Notes: generated by a model not told the origin, from the letters alone. A stretch of 64,000 bases of DNA from Hyphomicrobiales bacterium (GCA_900466475.1 UBMI01000007.1:80569-144568); one strand, 5' to 3'; positions 26,737-35,827 are shown, numbered from the stretch's first letter. Made by a program: numbers and translations.

Positions 26737-27720
26737 GGAATCCCCCGAGCCTCGAGTGATCTTGTCTCGTGATGCCAGCCGCAGAAATTATGCGTATATT
26801 CGCGCCTTCTACAATACATATTGCACTAACCCTATCGGGTGACTGCGCGCTCCATCTTGCACGGACAACTCCCCGAGCGTCGGGTCGGCTGTCTCGCCTC
26901 AAAGAACTAGCTAGAGACACGAAATAGGGTCTCTCCGGCCCCGCTATGGAGTTCGGCAACCTCGATCGGTGCCGCCAGCTTTCCGCTCGTTAACGACGAC
27001 AATTCCCTAGGCAGCGGTGGCGACAAACATTGCAACGGCGGCAGGCCGTCTCCGAGGCCCGCGTTGCGCGCTCGCGTGTGACACGGAGTTCTTGAACCGG
27101 TACGACGCAGCTTGTGGCTGTGGAGAACCCTTCGTTGGATGAAAGGCCATGCGACCCAACCGCATTTTGTTTCGGCGCCCTCTCCCCGCCCCTCCCAAGA
27201 TCTAGATGCCGCGCCACAAGTGCGTAGGCAGACCGCTCTGTTACAGCGAACGAGACCGATTTTTGAAGGGCATCGTTACTGACACTTTCGCGCAATAGCT
27301 AAAAAGCCTCTCCAATCAAACAGTAACGCGAAGAGGCTATCGGACTGATGACACGTCATCATTCAGAATGCCGCTTCGGCATCATCTGCATGTCTGCTCC
27401 GACAAGCGGACAAACGACAATGAAGCGTATCGGAACATTCGGGAGCGCCTGGAGGGTGACCGAAGGCGTACAACATTCCTTTGACGCTGCTTTGACGCCA
27501 GGGTGCTACGGCCGGTCTGCGAAGTTACGCGGAGGGATTTCAGCCAGTTATGCTTCAGTTCAATCATCGCCAGATCACCCGTATACCTTTCGAAATGCCG
27601 ATTTCTCTTGTCGGTTGCTTGCCAGACGCTTCAGTTGTGACAGAGTGGACTCCGGATGCTAGATCTTCGGGCTGCCACACGAGCGTACCGGAGCCAACGG
27701 GGGCGGGGCCGGTGGATCGC
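26737..27720. other. Long gap without a supported gene
   Basis: Nearly 1 kb between the methyltransferase and the SARP-type regulator. Small open frames in it lack ribosome sites and recognisable content. AGCCTCT (27305-27311) and AGAGGCT (27332-27338) form an inverted repeat; read on the minus strand the second arm is followed by TTTTT, as in an intrinsic terminator, but no minus-strand gene precedes it. Codon-like periodicity is not obvious, so decayed DNA or an unrecognised small RNA are possible. The promoter of the regulator should lie near 27500-27700. Confidence 0.35.
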
Positions 27721-29505
27721 ATGAACAAGGAGCAAAATCCGTTTCGGATGTTCCTGCTCGGGCCATTTGCCCTGGTGGACGCCGCAGGACGGTCGGTTAC
27801 TCCGAAATCCAAGAAAGCCCAGGCCCTTTTGGCAATGCTTGCGTTGTCAGCCCGTGGTTCGCGCTCGAGGATCTGGCTCAGAGACAAACTGTGGAGTGAT
27901 CGTTCCGACGACCAGGCCGCAGCGAGTCTGCGTCAGGCCCTTCTGGACATCCACAAGACTCTGGGACCGGCTCGTAATCTCCTGGTAGCCGACAAGAATA
28001 CCGTTTGGCTGGATATGGACCGGCTTGTCCTTGACACCGACGTGTTGGTTCGGACGGAGCGATCGGCTGATCAAATCACCGACGAATTGCTCGAAGGCAT
28101 CGACATCCGCGATCCGGAATTCGAGGACTGGCTAACGCTTGAACGGCAGAACTGGTATCGCCGCCTCGATGAAGGCCAGGTCCATGATGTATTCGAACCG
28201 CGTCAAGAACCGAACCGTGATATCGCCAGACATTCCACGCTGCTGCCGCTTACAGCATCCCGGGATGCGCCAAGACAGGGCAAAGCCGCGGAGACTGGCG
28301 GCCACGAAACATATCGCCGACGAGGCGACGGTGGCTGGCGATGGGTCATGGCTCTTCAGTCCCCCATCGTGATAGGTGCAGGAGATGGCGGACAAATTGC
28401 TGCCACGCGGTTCCAGAATCTCATTGCAAAAGCCGTCACCGATGGGCTCGCCATTGGCGTCACCGACCTCTCTTTTACTTTGCCGGATATTGAGGAGAGC
28501 GAAGGGCAAATCAGCCTTCCGATGTCCCTTCAGCTTCGGTTGACGTTTGACGGTAGCATGGTGCTCGTCGAACTGGTGATGAAGCACCTGATCAACAACC
28601 GTATTCATTGGCTCGGCAGTCAGGCAATGAGCCGCACGCAATTCGAGCGGGGCGAGTTCGGCATCGCCGCTGCACTGATCAGCCAGGCCGTCGATCAACT
28701 GGCCTATTTCCAGGAGACCCAGTCAAACGACAATCGACTGTCGCAGGATGGCCTCCTGATCGACGCCGTCAATGCGATCTTTCGCCTGTCACGTGACGAC
28801 CTCGCTAACGCCGAGCAACGCCTCGAAGAACAGATCCAGCATGAACCACGGTCATCGACCTTTGCGTGGCTGTCCTTCATCCGAACTTTCCAGGTCGGCC
28901 AACGGTTCAACGCGCTTGATGCGCATCTGATCGAGGAAGCCCAGTCCTACGCGCGCAAGGCGTTGGAAATAGATCCGCACAATTCCGTATCGCTCGCGCT
29001 TGTCGGCCATGTCCACTCGTTCCTTTTCGGCGAGTATGATTACGCAGCCAACTTGTTCGAAAAATCGATCCGTCTGAACCCGGCCCTGCCGCTCAGTTGG
29101 GATCTCTACGCGATGCTCCACTGCTATGCAGGCCAGCCGGACAAGGCCATGGCTATGGCGCGTTGGGTGCAAGAACTCGGCGTCTACAGCCCACACAAAT
29201 ACTACTTTGACACGACGAAATGCATAGCAGCAGCACTTGCCGGTGATCACGCAGCAGCCATAGCTGCCGGCGAAGAGGCCTTGCGGGCACGGCCGAAGTT
29301 CAACAGCCTGCTACGCTACCTCGCCTCAAGTCATGCGCACCTCGATGATCTCGGCGGCGCACGCCACTATCTGCAGCGACTTGCGGCAGTCGAGGACGGC
29401 TTCTCCATCAACGCCTTCCGAGCTAGCGGCTATCCGCTCCTTAATACAGGCGGCGGCCAGATCTTGATCGACGGTTTGGTGAAGGCCGGCGCCAAGCTGC
29501 GCTGA
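27721..29505 (+). CDS. SARP-type transcriptional regulator with C-terminal TPR domain
   Basis: Residues 1-100 form an OmpR-type winged helix (FRMFLLGPFALVDAAGRSVT, then 'KSKKAQALLAMLALS', 'ASLRQALLDIHKTLG'). A bacterial-activation-like segment follows to about 150 (DPEFEDWLTLERQNWYRRLD). A central region (about 200-330) resembles the FlgO/TolB-like part of rhizobial TPR regulators. The C-terminal third is TPR repeats (ARKALEIDPHNSVSLALVGH, FEKSIRLNPALPLSWDLYAM). No membrane segment is seen, so it should be a cytoplasmic DNA-binding activator. ATG 27721 begins directly at the winged helix; the frame is open to 27550 and no start has a strong ribosome site. It precedes the haloperoxidase-like gene by 41 nt and probably controls this cluster. 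Confidence 0.82.
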   Translation: MNKEQNPFRMFLLGPFALVDAAGRSVTPKSKKAQALLAMLALSARGSRSRIWLRDKLWSDRSDDQAAASLRQALLDIHKTLGPARNLLVADKNTVWLDMDRLVLDTDVLVRTERSADQITDELLEGIDIRDPEFEDWLTLERQNWYRRLDEGQVHDVFEPRQEPNRDIARHSTLLPLTASRDAPRQGKAAETGGHETYRRRGDGGWRWVMALQSPIVIGAGDGGQIAATRFQNLIAKAVTDGLAIGVTDLSFTLPDIEESEGQISLPMSLQLRLTFDGSMVLVELVMKHLINNRIHWLGSQAMSRTQFERGEFGIAAALISQAVDQLAYFQETQSNDNRLSQDGLLIDAVNAIFRLSRDDLANAEQRLEEQIQHEPRSSTFAWLSFIRTFQVGQRFNALDAHLIEEAQSYARKALEIDPHNSVSLALVGHVHSFLFGEYDYAANLFEKSIRLNPALPLSWDLYAMLHCYAGQPDKAMAMARWVQELGVYSPHKYYFDTTKCIAAALAGDHAAAIAAGEEALRARPKFNSLLRYLASSHAHLDDLGGARHYLQRLAAVEDGFSINAFRASGYPLLNTGGGQILIDGLVKAGAKLR

Positions 29506-29546
29506 ACCCCGGATAATTTTTCTGAACTTTGCACAAGGAGGCTGCA

Positions 29547-30575
29547 ATGGAAGCGGAAATAACCCCAGATACACAATCAAAAATTGTCTTATTCCTCAAT
29601 CACTACAAATTCAAGATTGAGCCGGATGCGGTTCTTCCATGTGAACCGAGGGAGGACGAAGGGACGGCTCCTGTCGCTGGTGTACCGCCGATTGCCCCGA
29701 CAGCAACCTCCGAAACTGCACTTACGCTCAACACGGGACAGGAGGAATCGCCCGATGCAGGTCCCATGATGGCGACGATGGCCGCCGCCTCGGTCCTCAA
29801 CAAGAGCGTGGCGAACAAGTCCGTGCTCAACAAGGCGTCGCTGAACAAAAACAAGAATAAAAATAAAAATAAAAATAAGAACAAGTCGACGATGGATGGC
29901 GCCAGCCTCGGCGTGTCGCAGCTTATCCCCGCCTTCGAATTGCGGCGGCTGCACCAGCAACCGTCACGCAACGCCTATACCGCAGCGCGACGTTTTACGT
30001 GGGAGATGCTGGATATATTGCCGCCGCCCGGCCCGGATTATACCCGTCTCGAAACGACGGTGCTGCTCTCGATGCAGCGACGCGACCGCGAACGTGTGCG
30101 GCGACTGCCCGACATCCAGCTCGAGTCGACAATCTCGGTCTCGGAATTCACGCGAGCATTGTACATCGAGGATCTTGGCGGTTACGAGCAAACGGAAGGA
30201 CTTTTCCAGGCGATCCTGACGGCCTGCGAATATGTCGGGCTGATTTACAAGAGCAAATTCAACCGACAGCGGCCAAATCAGTTCGAGCCCATGCTGCGGC
30301 CATTGCTGGCCGTGCCGGTGCATGAATCATATCCCAGCAACCACGCCTTCCAGTGCTTTTCGATCGCTTTCGCGTTCTCGACGATCCTACCGGAACATCC
30401 GGCCACCGACGAGCTTGCCCGCATTGCCCAGAACGTCGCAGAGAACCGCGAATGGGCTGGTCTCCATTATCCGAGTGACACGCAGGCCGGTCGCGATCTC
30501 GCCCGCCGCTTCGCTCCCTACCTCCACGATGCCTTCGGTCCTTTGTTCCAGGCCGTGCACCACGAATGGGTCTGA
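29547..30575 (+). CDS. PAP2/vanadium-haloperoxidase-fold protein with Asn-Lys repeat
   Basis: The C-terminal 220 residues carry the three phosphatase/haloperoxidase motifs: KSKFNRQRP (K-x6-RP, near 235), PSNHAF (PSGH-like with Asn for Gly, near 263) and NREWAGLHYPSD (R-x5-H-x3-D, near 300-311). These bind phosphate or vanadate. No membrane spans are seen, which favours a soluble haloperoxidase-like enzyme over a lipid phosphatase. The first 125 residues are unlike either family: low complexity, with NKSV/NKAS units followed by seven Asn-Lys pairs (DNA about 29845-29886). ATG 29547 has AAGGAGG just upstream. It lies between the SARP regulator and the subtilase, cotranscribed with both. Function is inferred: oxidative halogenation or phosphoryl transfer. 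Confidence 0.8.
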   Translation: MEAEITPDTQSKIVLFLNHYKFKIEPDAVLPCEPREDEGTAPVAGVPPIAPTATSETALTLNTGQEESPDAGPMMATMAAASVLNKSVANKSVLNKASLNKNKNKNKNKNKNKSTMDGASLGVSQLIPAFELRRLHQQPSRNAYTAARRFTWEMLDILPPPGPDYTRLETTVLLSMQRRDRERVRRLPDIQLESTISVSEFTRALYIEDLGGYEQTEGLFQAILTACEYVGLIYKSKFNRQRPNQFEPMLRPLLAVPVHESYPSNHAFQCFSIAFAFSTILPEHPATDELARIAQNVAENREWAGLHYPSDTQAGRDLARRFAPYLHDAFGPLFQAVHHEWV

Positions 30576-30605
30576 ATTCGCCAGCTGCTCAACAGGGGTA
30601 AAACC

Positions 30606-32300
30606 ATGACGGATCAATCGCAAATGCCCGAGCTCACGCCGATAAACTACTATTATCTCTGGCACTTGACCGCGCTTGGCGTGGTCGACGCCGAATATGG
30701 ATCGCCTCCGCTTGTTCCACCCATGCCCGATGAGAGCGCGGCACGCGCGCTGCCCGATCCCATCATCACCGGCACGGTCTGGGATGATATCGCCTCTGCC
30801 GGCCCGTTGCGACCCGCTCGCGTTGCTTTGATCGATGTGGGTGTATCTGCGGATCATCCCAATCTTGCGACACGGCTCGACCGGGAGGCGTCAATCGACT
30901 TGACGACGCATCGCTACGGCGCCCGCGTTCTCGAAATTCTCGATACGACCAGCTCATTTGACCGAGAAGAAAAGCATGCCTTCTTTGCCGGACTCAATAT
31001 CGCTCCGCTCGGAAATATCGGCCTTTCAAACGACGATGGAGATTATCTCAGTGATCTCGTTGCCGAATATGGCGCATCGGAGGGCGTTTTGCGGCGGCTC
31101 TACAATCCGGAATCGCTTTTTGCATCGCATGGTACCTGCTGTGCGGGGCTGATCGTCGGCGAACCCGCCGTCGTTTCGGAAGAAGGCACGCCCGCTCTTC
31201 CGCCGGAAGGAGCTTTTTACGGCGATGGCGAGGAGTTGCGCACGAGCGGCAACCGCAATGTCATCCCTTATTTCGGGGTTGACCCTTTCTCGAGGCTCAT
31301 CTCGATCAGAACGTCCTTCGAAGACGATGTCAGGCAGTTCATTGCTGCCTTTCTCTATGCCTATCATCAGAAGGCGGACGTGATCGTCCTACCGCGTGGC
31401 CTGCCGGACCCGATACGCGGTGTGGTCGATCCAAAGAACGAGTTGAAGGCCGACCTGGAACTCTGGAAGAACCAGGATGCCGCCAATCTCTTCACGCGCA
31501 TTGCCTTCGCCGACCAGGGTGCGCCCGAACTGGAGCCAAAGGCATCGCAGAAAGGCTCCAATCCCGACCGCCCTTGGCACATCCTCAAACAGCTCATCCT
31601 CGCTATCAGTCGCCAGATCCCTATCGTCTGTGCCGCAGGAAACAGTGCGGAAAGTCAGCTGATCTACCCGGCAAATCTCGCCGCCGACAATAACGGCATC
31701 ATCGCCGTGGGGGCCGTTACTGTGGAAGGTTTCCGTTCGGGCTACAGCAATTATGGCGAAGGATTGACGGTGGTCTGCCCCTCTAACGACGGTGAGGTCT
31801 TCAACCGGCATCAGTTGCGCCTCGACCGGCTTTCTCCGTTTGCCGCACAGCACGACTACAACACCCCTCGGAGCCGGGAATACTACTATTCACACTTCTC
31901 GCTGCTGACGACGGACCTGTCGGGAATTTTTGGCTATGATCAAGGCTCGGATCCATGGTCGGCCATCGTGCCCTTCGGAACCAACCCGGGCATCGGGGGT
32001 GGATACTACACGAGCTTCGGCGGCACTTCCGGCGCGTCGGCACAAGTGGGCGGGCTCTGCGCGCTGATACAGCGGGCTTACAAGAGCCGCCACAACGCTG
32101 CTGACCGCCTCTCGGGGCCTCGTGTGAAGTCCATTCTGAAAGCAGCATCCCGCCTGGATGCCGTTGTCGCGCCCGGAACAAGAAAACTAACGGCAGATTG
32201 CATGAACGCCGAAGGTGAAGACGCCATCGATATGGCCTTTTTCTTCGGGTCGGGTCTGCCGAATGCGCGGACCGCGGTACAGTCAGCCCTCGCCATCTGA
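30606..32300 (+). CDS. Subtilisin-like serine peptidase (S8), cytoplasmic type
   Basis: The 564-residue protein has the S8 triad: Asp in RVALIDVGVSADHP (about residue 77), His in LFASHGTCCAGLIVGE (about 174), the oxyanion Asn in VCAAGNSAES and Ser in FGGTSGASAQVGGL (about 473). About 100 residues separate Asp and His, longer than in classic subtilisins. There is no signal peptide or obvious propeptide, so it likely acts in the cytoplasm. Spacing to the haloperoxidase-like gene is 30 nt with a ribosome site. A strong terminator follows at 32328. Within this cluster a processing role, such as cutting a modified precursor, is the simplest idea, but this is inference. Confidence 0.92.
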   Translation: MTDQSQMPELTPINYYYLWHLTALGVVDAEYGSPPLVPPMPDESAARALPDPIITGTVWDDIASAGPLRPARVALIDVGVSADHPNLATRLDREASIDLTTHRYGARVLEILDTTSSFDREEKHAFFAGLNIAPLGNIGLSNDDGDYLSDLVAEYGASEGVLRRLYNPESLFASHGTCCAGLIVGEPAVVSEEGTPALPPEGAFYGDGEELRTSGNRNVIPYFGVDPFSRLISIRTSFEDDVRQFIAAFLYAYHQKADVIVLPRGLPDPIRGVVDPKNELKADLELWKNQDAANLFTRIAFADQGAPELEPKASQKGSNPDRPWHILKQLILAISRQIPIVCAAGNSAESQLIYPANLAADNNGIIAVGAVTVEGFRSGYSNYGEGLTVVCPSNDGEVFNRHQLRLDRLSPFAAQHDYNTPRSREYYYSHFSLLTTDLSGIFGYDQGSDPWSAIVPFGTNPGIGGGYYTSFGGTSGASAQVGGLCALIQRAYKSRHNAADRLSGPRVKSILKAASRLDAVVAPGTRKLTADCMNAEGEDAIDMAFFFGSGLPNARTAVQSALAI

Positions 32301-32327
32301 ATCCCGGTATGTGACCTTCACAAATCC

Positions 32328-32362
32328 AAGCCCCCTTTATCACGGGGGCTTTCTCTTTGTTT
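32328..32362 (+). terminator. Rho-independent terminator after the subtilase gene
   Basis: AAGCCCCC - TTTATCAC - GGGGGCTT is a perfect 8-bp GC-rich stem followed by TTCTCTTTGTTT. It ends the regulator-haloperoxidase-subtilase transcript 27 nt after the subtilase stop, so the genes that follow need their own promoter. Confidence 0.88.
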
Positions 32363-32490
32363 ACGCGCTTTTTACGGATTTTTAACGCCGAACTGGCGGG
32401 CGGATGACGCCCTTGGGCAATAGTGCCTCACAGAAAACGACGCTCACCGCTCCGATGGGACAAAGCCGGCCCGACAAGGAGCATTTTCGC

Positions 32491-32507
32491 CCAAGATGAA
32501 ATCTTGG
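32491..32507. promoter_or_regulatory. Perfect palindrome upstream of the HEXXH gene
   Basis: CCAAGAT-GAA-ATCTTGG is a perfect 7-bp inverted repeat with a 3-base centre, 33 nt before the HEXXH gene start and after the terminator. It could be an operator for a dimeric regulator or a 5'-leader hairpin. The partner protein is unknown. Confidence 0.45.
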
Positions 32508-32539
32508 TCTGGCTGAAGCTAAACCCAAGGAGGCTGTCA

Positions 32540-33985
32540 ATGTCCGCGTCCCGCATTCAACAAGTGGCAGATGAGGCGCGCCATGTGCTCAAGGCCAATC
32601 CCCTGATGGCAAGCACCGTCTCCTTGCGACGCATCGCAACGCGCAATCTTTCGAAGCGACGCTTCCGATATGGTCGCGCGCTCGCGGCAGCGTCGAAGCT
32701 CGCCGGCTGCTCGACTGGTACAGAGGCGCTGTCAGCCTATTTCCCCGGCCTGACGGATGGCGGATACACTCGCTTGCTGGAGCTTCCAGCAGCCATTGCC
32801 GGACCGGTCAATGCCGACCCCTATCGTTCATCCGTGCTCGCAGCCTGGATGGGTGGGCTCACACGAAGTGTGGAATGGCAGGCCGACGGCCCCGATGCCC
32901 GGGTCGTCGGCGACTATCTGCAGACGGATATGATCGCATCGGATCTTGAACTCGAACGTCAGCCGGCGCGCCGGCTCTCCTGTGGCATCGGCCTTGTCCC
33001 CTTGGAAAGTCCGGCACGAAGCCGCGTGATGCAATCCCTCCTCCACCAATGCATGCAGGACGATCCAGGTCTCGACCGCATCGTCACCGGCGAGGAGGAG
33101 TTGGACCAAATCGCCGGCCATATGGAGAGGGTCTTCGCGCTGATCGCGAAAATGGACATGTACGGGCATCAGCGTCTGATCGACAGCCTGCATACGCTTT
33201 ACGTTGGCGTGCGGCGCGAACCGGCCTGTTCGGTATCGAGTTCGACTGAATTGCCCGGTAGCGTCATCATCGCCATTTCCAGAGAACGTTTGCGGGACGG
33301 TGATCATGCCGAGACCGCGGCCCAATTGCTTCACGAGGCCGGGCATGTCCTGCTAGGGCTTTATACGGCCTCGGCGGCAGCATGCCTGCCTGACGAATTC
33401 GAGTATGTTTCCCCGTACAAGAACGACCTACAGACGCTCGAAAGCATCCTGCATACGGCCTACACCATTCCCTGGGAGTGCGCCTTCCGCATGGCATGTC
33501 TTTCCGCCGAAGCGGATCCTGAGCGCCGCGCCCGAAAGGCTGCATCCATAATAGCCTATGCCGCGCGGCAAGTCCCGCTCATCGATATCGCTCGAAATGG
33601 AATAGAGCGTCTCGGCGGCGATGTCCTCCTCGACCTCCCAGACATCGCCGCCATACCTTCGTGGAGCGGCCGCATCCAGTTTCTCGTCAACAGACTGCTT
33701 GCAGAAGAGCCCATAGCGCACCGCCAAGCCCACTTTGCAGAACGTCAGCAAATTCTCGATCGCCAAGCCTGGGACATCGGACAGATGCTCTTGCGCGGCA
33801 AGGAGCCGATTGACCCTCGAATGGGCCGGCGACAGATCGACGACAGCGGCGACAATGTCTTCCTCTGGTACGACGGCAAATTCCATGTGGTTCCCAAAGC
33901 GGCAGACCATGCGATGGGCAAGAATTGCAGTCCTCGCGCCGAGACGATCCACGCAACTGCGAAAAGCGAGATGGAGGTGATGTGA
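32540..33985 (+). CDS. HEXXH protein resembling RiPP peptide beta-hydroxylases
   Basis: The 481-residue protein has HEAGH (residues about 265-269) in AQLLHEAGHVLLGLYTASAA, then SPYKNDLQTLESILHTAYTI with a third His near residue 305. Spacing and wording (HExxH, about 30 residues, SP.K.D.R/Q.L...LH..Y) match the 'HEXXH motif-containing peptide modification' family, shown in some cases to be alpha-ketoglutarate iron enzymes that beta-hydroxylate peptides. The rest (helical N-terminus, C-terminal DNVFLWYDGKFHVV) has no other match I recognise. AAGGAGG precedes ATG 32540; the frame extends to 32423. Its stop overlaps the ThiF-like start (TGATG). A zincin peptidase is the alternative reading. Confidence 0.72.
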   Translation: MSASRIQQVADEARHVLKANPLMASTVSLRRIATRNLSKRRFRYGRALAAASKLAGCSTGTEALSAYFPGLTDGGYTRLLELPAAIAGPVNADPYRSSVLAAWMGGLTRSVEWQADGPDARVVGDYLQTDMIASDLELERQPARRLSCGIGLVPLESPARSRVMQSLLHQCMQDDPGLDRIVTGEEELDQIAGHMERVFALIAKMDMYGHQRLIDSLHTLYVGVRREPACSVSSSTELPGSVIIAISRERLRDGDHAETAAQLLHEAGHVLLGLYTASAAACLPDEFEYVSPYKNDLQTLESILHTAYTIPWECAFRMACLSAEADPERRARKAASIIAYAARQVPLIDIARNGIERLGGDVLLDLPDIAAIPSWSGRIQFLVNRLLAEEPIAHRQAHFAERQQILDRQAWDIGQMLLRGKEPIDPRMGRRQIDDSGDNVFLWYDGKFHVVPKAADHAMGKNCSPRAETIHATAKSEMEVM

Positions 33986-35268
33986 TGGCCCATCATCGGT
34001 CCAAACAGCTGCAAGCGGTTGCCACGGCGCGCATCGATTTCCCCAACCTCTTCGCCCACAGTGTTGGGCGGAGCGGCAGAGGGGCTCTGTTTCCCGGCAT
34101 TAGTGCTGATGCTGCCGAGCAACAGGGCCCCAATGTCATCAAGCCTGCATTTGCCGTCTCGCCGAACCCTTCCGACATGAGGGCGCAGGATGAACATGTC
34201 CTGGCCACAGACGATCATCTTGGTTCCCTCCCGGCGCCTCGCTGCCTACAGCAGATTTGCGACATCGACTTCGTCATCGTCGGATGCGGCGGCTTGGGCT
34301 CCCAGATTGCTATCCTGCTTGCGACCCTTGGCGCGCATCGTTTCCTTCTCATGGATGCCGATCGTATCGATGAGATCAACGTGGGCCATCTCCCGTGGGC
34401 GAGCCGGGATGATCTCGGCTGGCTGAAGACGGAAAAGTTGTCGAGCTATCTGGCTGCACGCTTTTCTGCCAACGTATTCGCGCTGCCGGAATTTGCGCAA
34501 GGGACCGCGGCACTCCGGTTGATCGCGGACTACGCGCAGAATCCGTTCATCGTTCTCGCGGGCGACGATCCGCGTCAGGCCGAAGAAGTCCTGACGGCCG
34601 CCCTCGCATCAACAGCCGGGCTGCCACCCCATTTACATGTCGACTGCCCCGACACCCGTTGCAAACCGGGCCCCTCGATCGCTCTGTCAGCGGATGCAGG
34701 CCCGGTCTGCGATTGCGACGCCCGTGTCGCAATCGGGCACCGCTCTTTTGCCATGCGGGCAGCGGCCAGTAACACATCCGTCGCTCGCCTTGTCGTCTCG
34801 GCGATTGTTCAGGAATGTCTTCCGAAACACGCCCCGCCGCGTGGACGCAGTTGGATATTGGACTTCAAAGGCTCGCAGTGCGAGCTCCGTTCGCTTTCCA
34901 GGCGCCTCGCATCCGCAAGTCCTTCTTCCACCACGAGAGACACTGATATGGATTATGCCGAACGCTCGAAAGCCGCCCTTCCGGCTGCGACAGGTTCGCA
35001 AGCAGCGTCGCTCGCGCAGCACTCAGTCATAGGCTACGCCAGCGAGACTGCCGGAAAGGACGAGGAGCTGACAATATCAGAAGTTCTTCGTGATCCGCTG
35101 ATCGCTGCCGTGATGCGCGCCGATGGCGTGACGTCAGAAGAATTCAAGCGCCTCCTTGAGACGGTGGCTCGCCGGCTGAAAACCAATCTGGCCAACTCTT
35201 TCGACACAGATGGGAAGAAACAGGCCGTCAGAACGCCTGCGCCGCCCAATCGAGGGGATCATATGTGA
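33985..35268 (+). CDS. E1/ThiF-like adenylating enzyme
   Basis: The 427-residue protein holds a Rossmann ATP-binding domain starting near residue 92: DIDFVIVGCGGLGSQIAILL, then HRFLLMDADRIDEINVGHLP and LGWLKTEKLSSYLAAR, matching the GxGGLGS...D.D.....N....K pattern of ThiF/MoeB/E1 enzymes. These adenylate a protein or peptide C-terminus. The usual Arg after the Asn (N..RQ) is absent (NVGHLPW). Cys pairs CPDTRCKPG and CDCDA could bind zinc or form thioesters. The N-terminal 90 residues and C-terminal 130 are unique. Start overlaps the HEXXH stop by 1 nt; DUF982 follows by 1 nt. No ubiquitin-like or JAB partner is adjacent, which favours peptide modification (inference). Confidence 0.8.
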   Translation: MAHHRSKQLQAVATARIDFPNLFAHSVGRSGRGALFPGISADAAEQQGPNVIKPAFAVSPNPSDMRAQDEHVLATDDHLGSLPAPRCLQQICDIDFVIVGCGGLGSQIAILLATLGAHRFLLMDADRIDEINVGHLPWASRDDLGWLKTEKLSSYLAARFSANVFALPEFAQGTAALRLIADYAQNPFIVLAGDDPRQAEEVLTAALASTAGLPPHLHVDCPDTRCKPGPSIALSADAGPVCDCDARVAIGHRSFAMRAAASNTSVARLVVSAIVQECLPKHAPPRGRSWILDFKGSQCELRSLSRRLASASPSSTTRDTDMDYAERSKAALPAATGSQAASLAQHSVIGYASETAGKDEELTISEVLRDPLIAAVMRADGVTSEEFKRLLETVARRLKTNLANSFDTDGKKQAVRTPAPPNRGDHM

Positions 35269-35269
35269 C

Positions 35270-35827
35270 ATGTTTGCCGAAACGCCGCCGAAGTTGGTTG
35301 ACGAGCCTGTGTCGTCAATCCCGGTCCCAAAGCAGGGGCCCGGCGCTGGCGTTGGCTTTCCAACGGAGTTCAGGGCAATGAGATGCGATATATCAAGAAG
35401 GTTTCCGACGATAGTTCTTGTATCTGCACAAGGCGAAGATCGTAAAGTGATCCGTACCGCACACGAGGCTGCACAATTGTTGCTGAAGGATTGGCCCATC
35501 GACGATGGTGAGGAATTCTTTGCGGCGGTGAGAATCTGTCTGAGGGTGCTGACCGGACACGCCGAACCCGATGCCGTGCATGAGGCGATCATTCGCGCAG
35601 CACATGAAGCGGGTATTACAGCGGTCACGACCGATCCACACCTGGGTATCTTCAGGATCTATCCTGGCAGCGAGGCCTGCAGCGCAAGCGCCTATACCAA
35701 TCCCGCTGCCATTGATCCGCTTCGCCTATCGCCATCAGCGCGCCGGAGGCGGCAACGAAAATGGTCGGGGCGATCCAGAAAGGCATCAAGTGCGAATGTC
35801 GAGAAGGCGTCGGGGTGCTTCAAGTAG
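35270..35827 (+). CDS. DUF982-domain protein
   Basis: Residues about 37-115 match the rhizobial DUF982 pattern: RRFPTIVLVSAQGEDRKVIR, 'AHEAAQLLLKDWPIDDGEEF' and a C-terminal helix EAIIRAAHEAGI. The domain usually stands alone at about 80 residues and has no known activity. Here it has a 36-residue Pro-rich leader and a basic C-terminal tail of about 60 residues (SARRRRQRKWSGRSRKASS). That tail has irregular composition and may reflect a lost stop or frameshift. ATG 35270 lies 1 nt after the ThiF-like stop, suggesting translational coupling. Role in the cluster unknown. Confidence 0.68.
   Translation: MFAETPPKLVDEPVSSIPVPKQGPGAGVGFPTEFRAMRCDISRRFPTIVLVSAQGEDRKVIRTAHEAAQLLLKDWPIDDGEEFFAAVRICLRVLTGHAEPDAVHEAIIRAAHEAGITAVTTDPHLGIFRIYPGSEACSASAYTNPAAIDPLRLSPSARRRRQRKWSGRSRKASSANVEKASGCFK

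Noticed and set aside
32404-32499. 31-codon open frame just upstream of the HEXXH gene (MTPLGNSASQKTTLTAPMGQ...)
   Set aside because: Considered as a RiPP precursor; it lacks a good ribosome site and a core-like C-terminus, and overlaps the palindrome. Kept out without further evidence.
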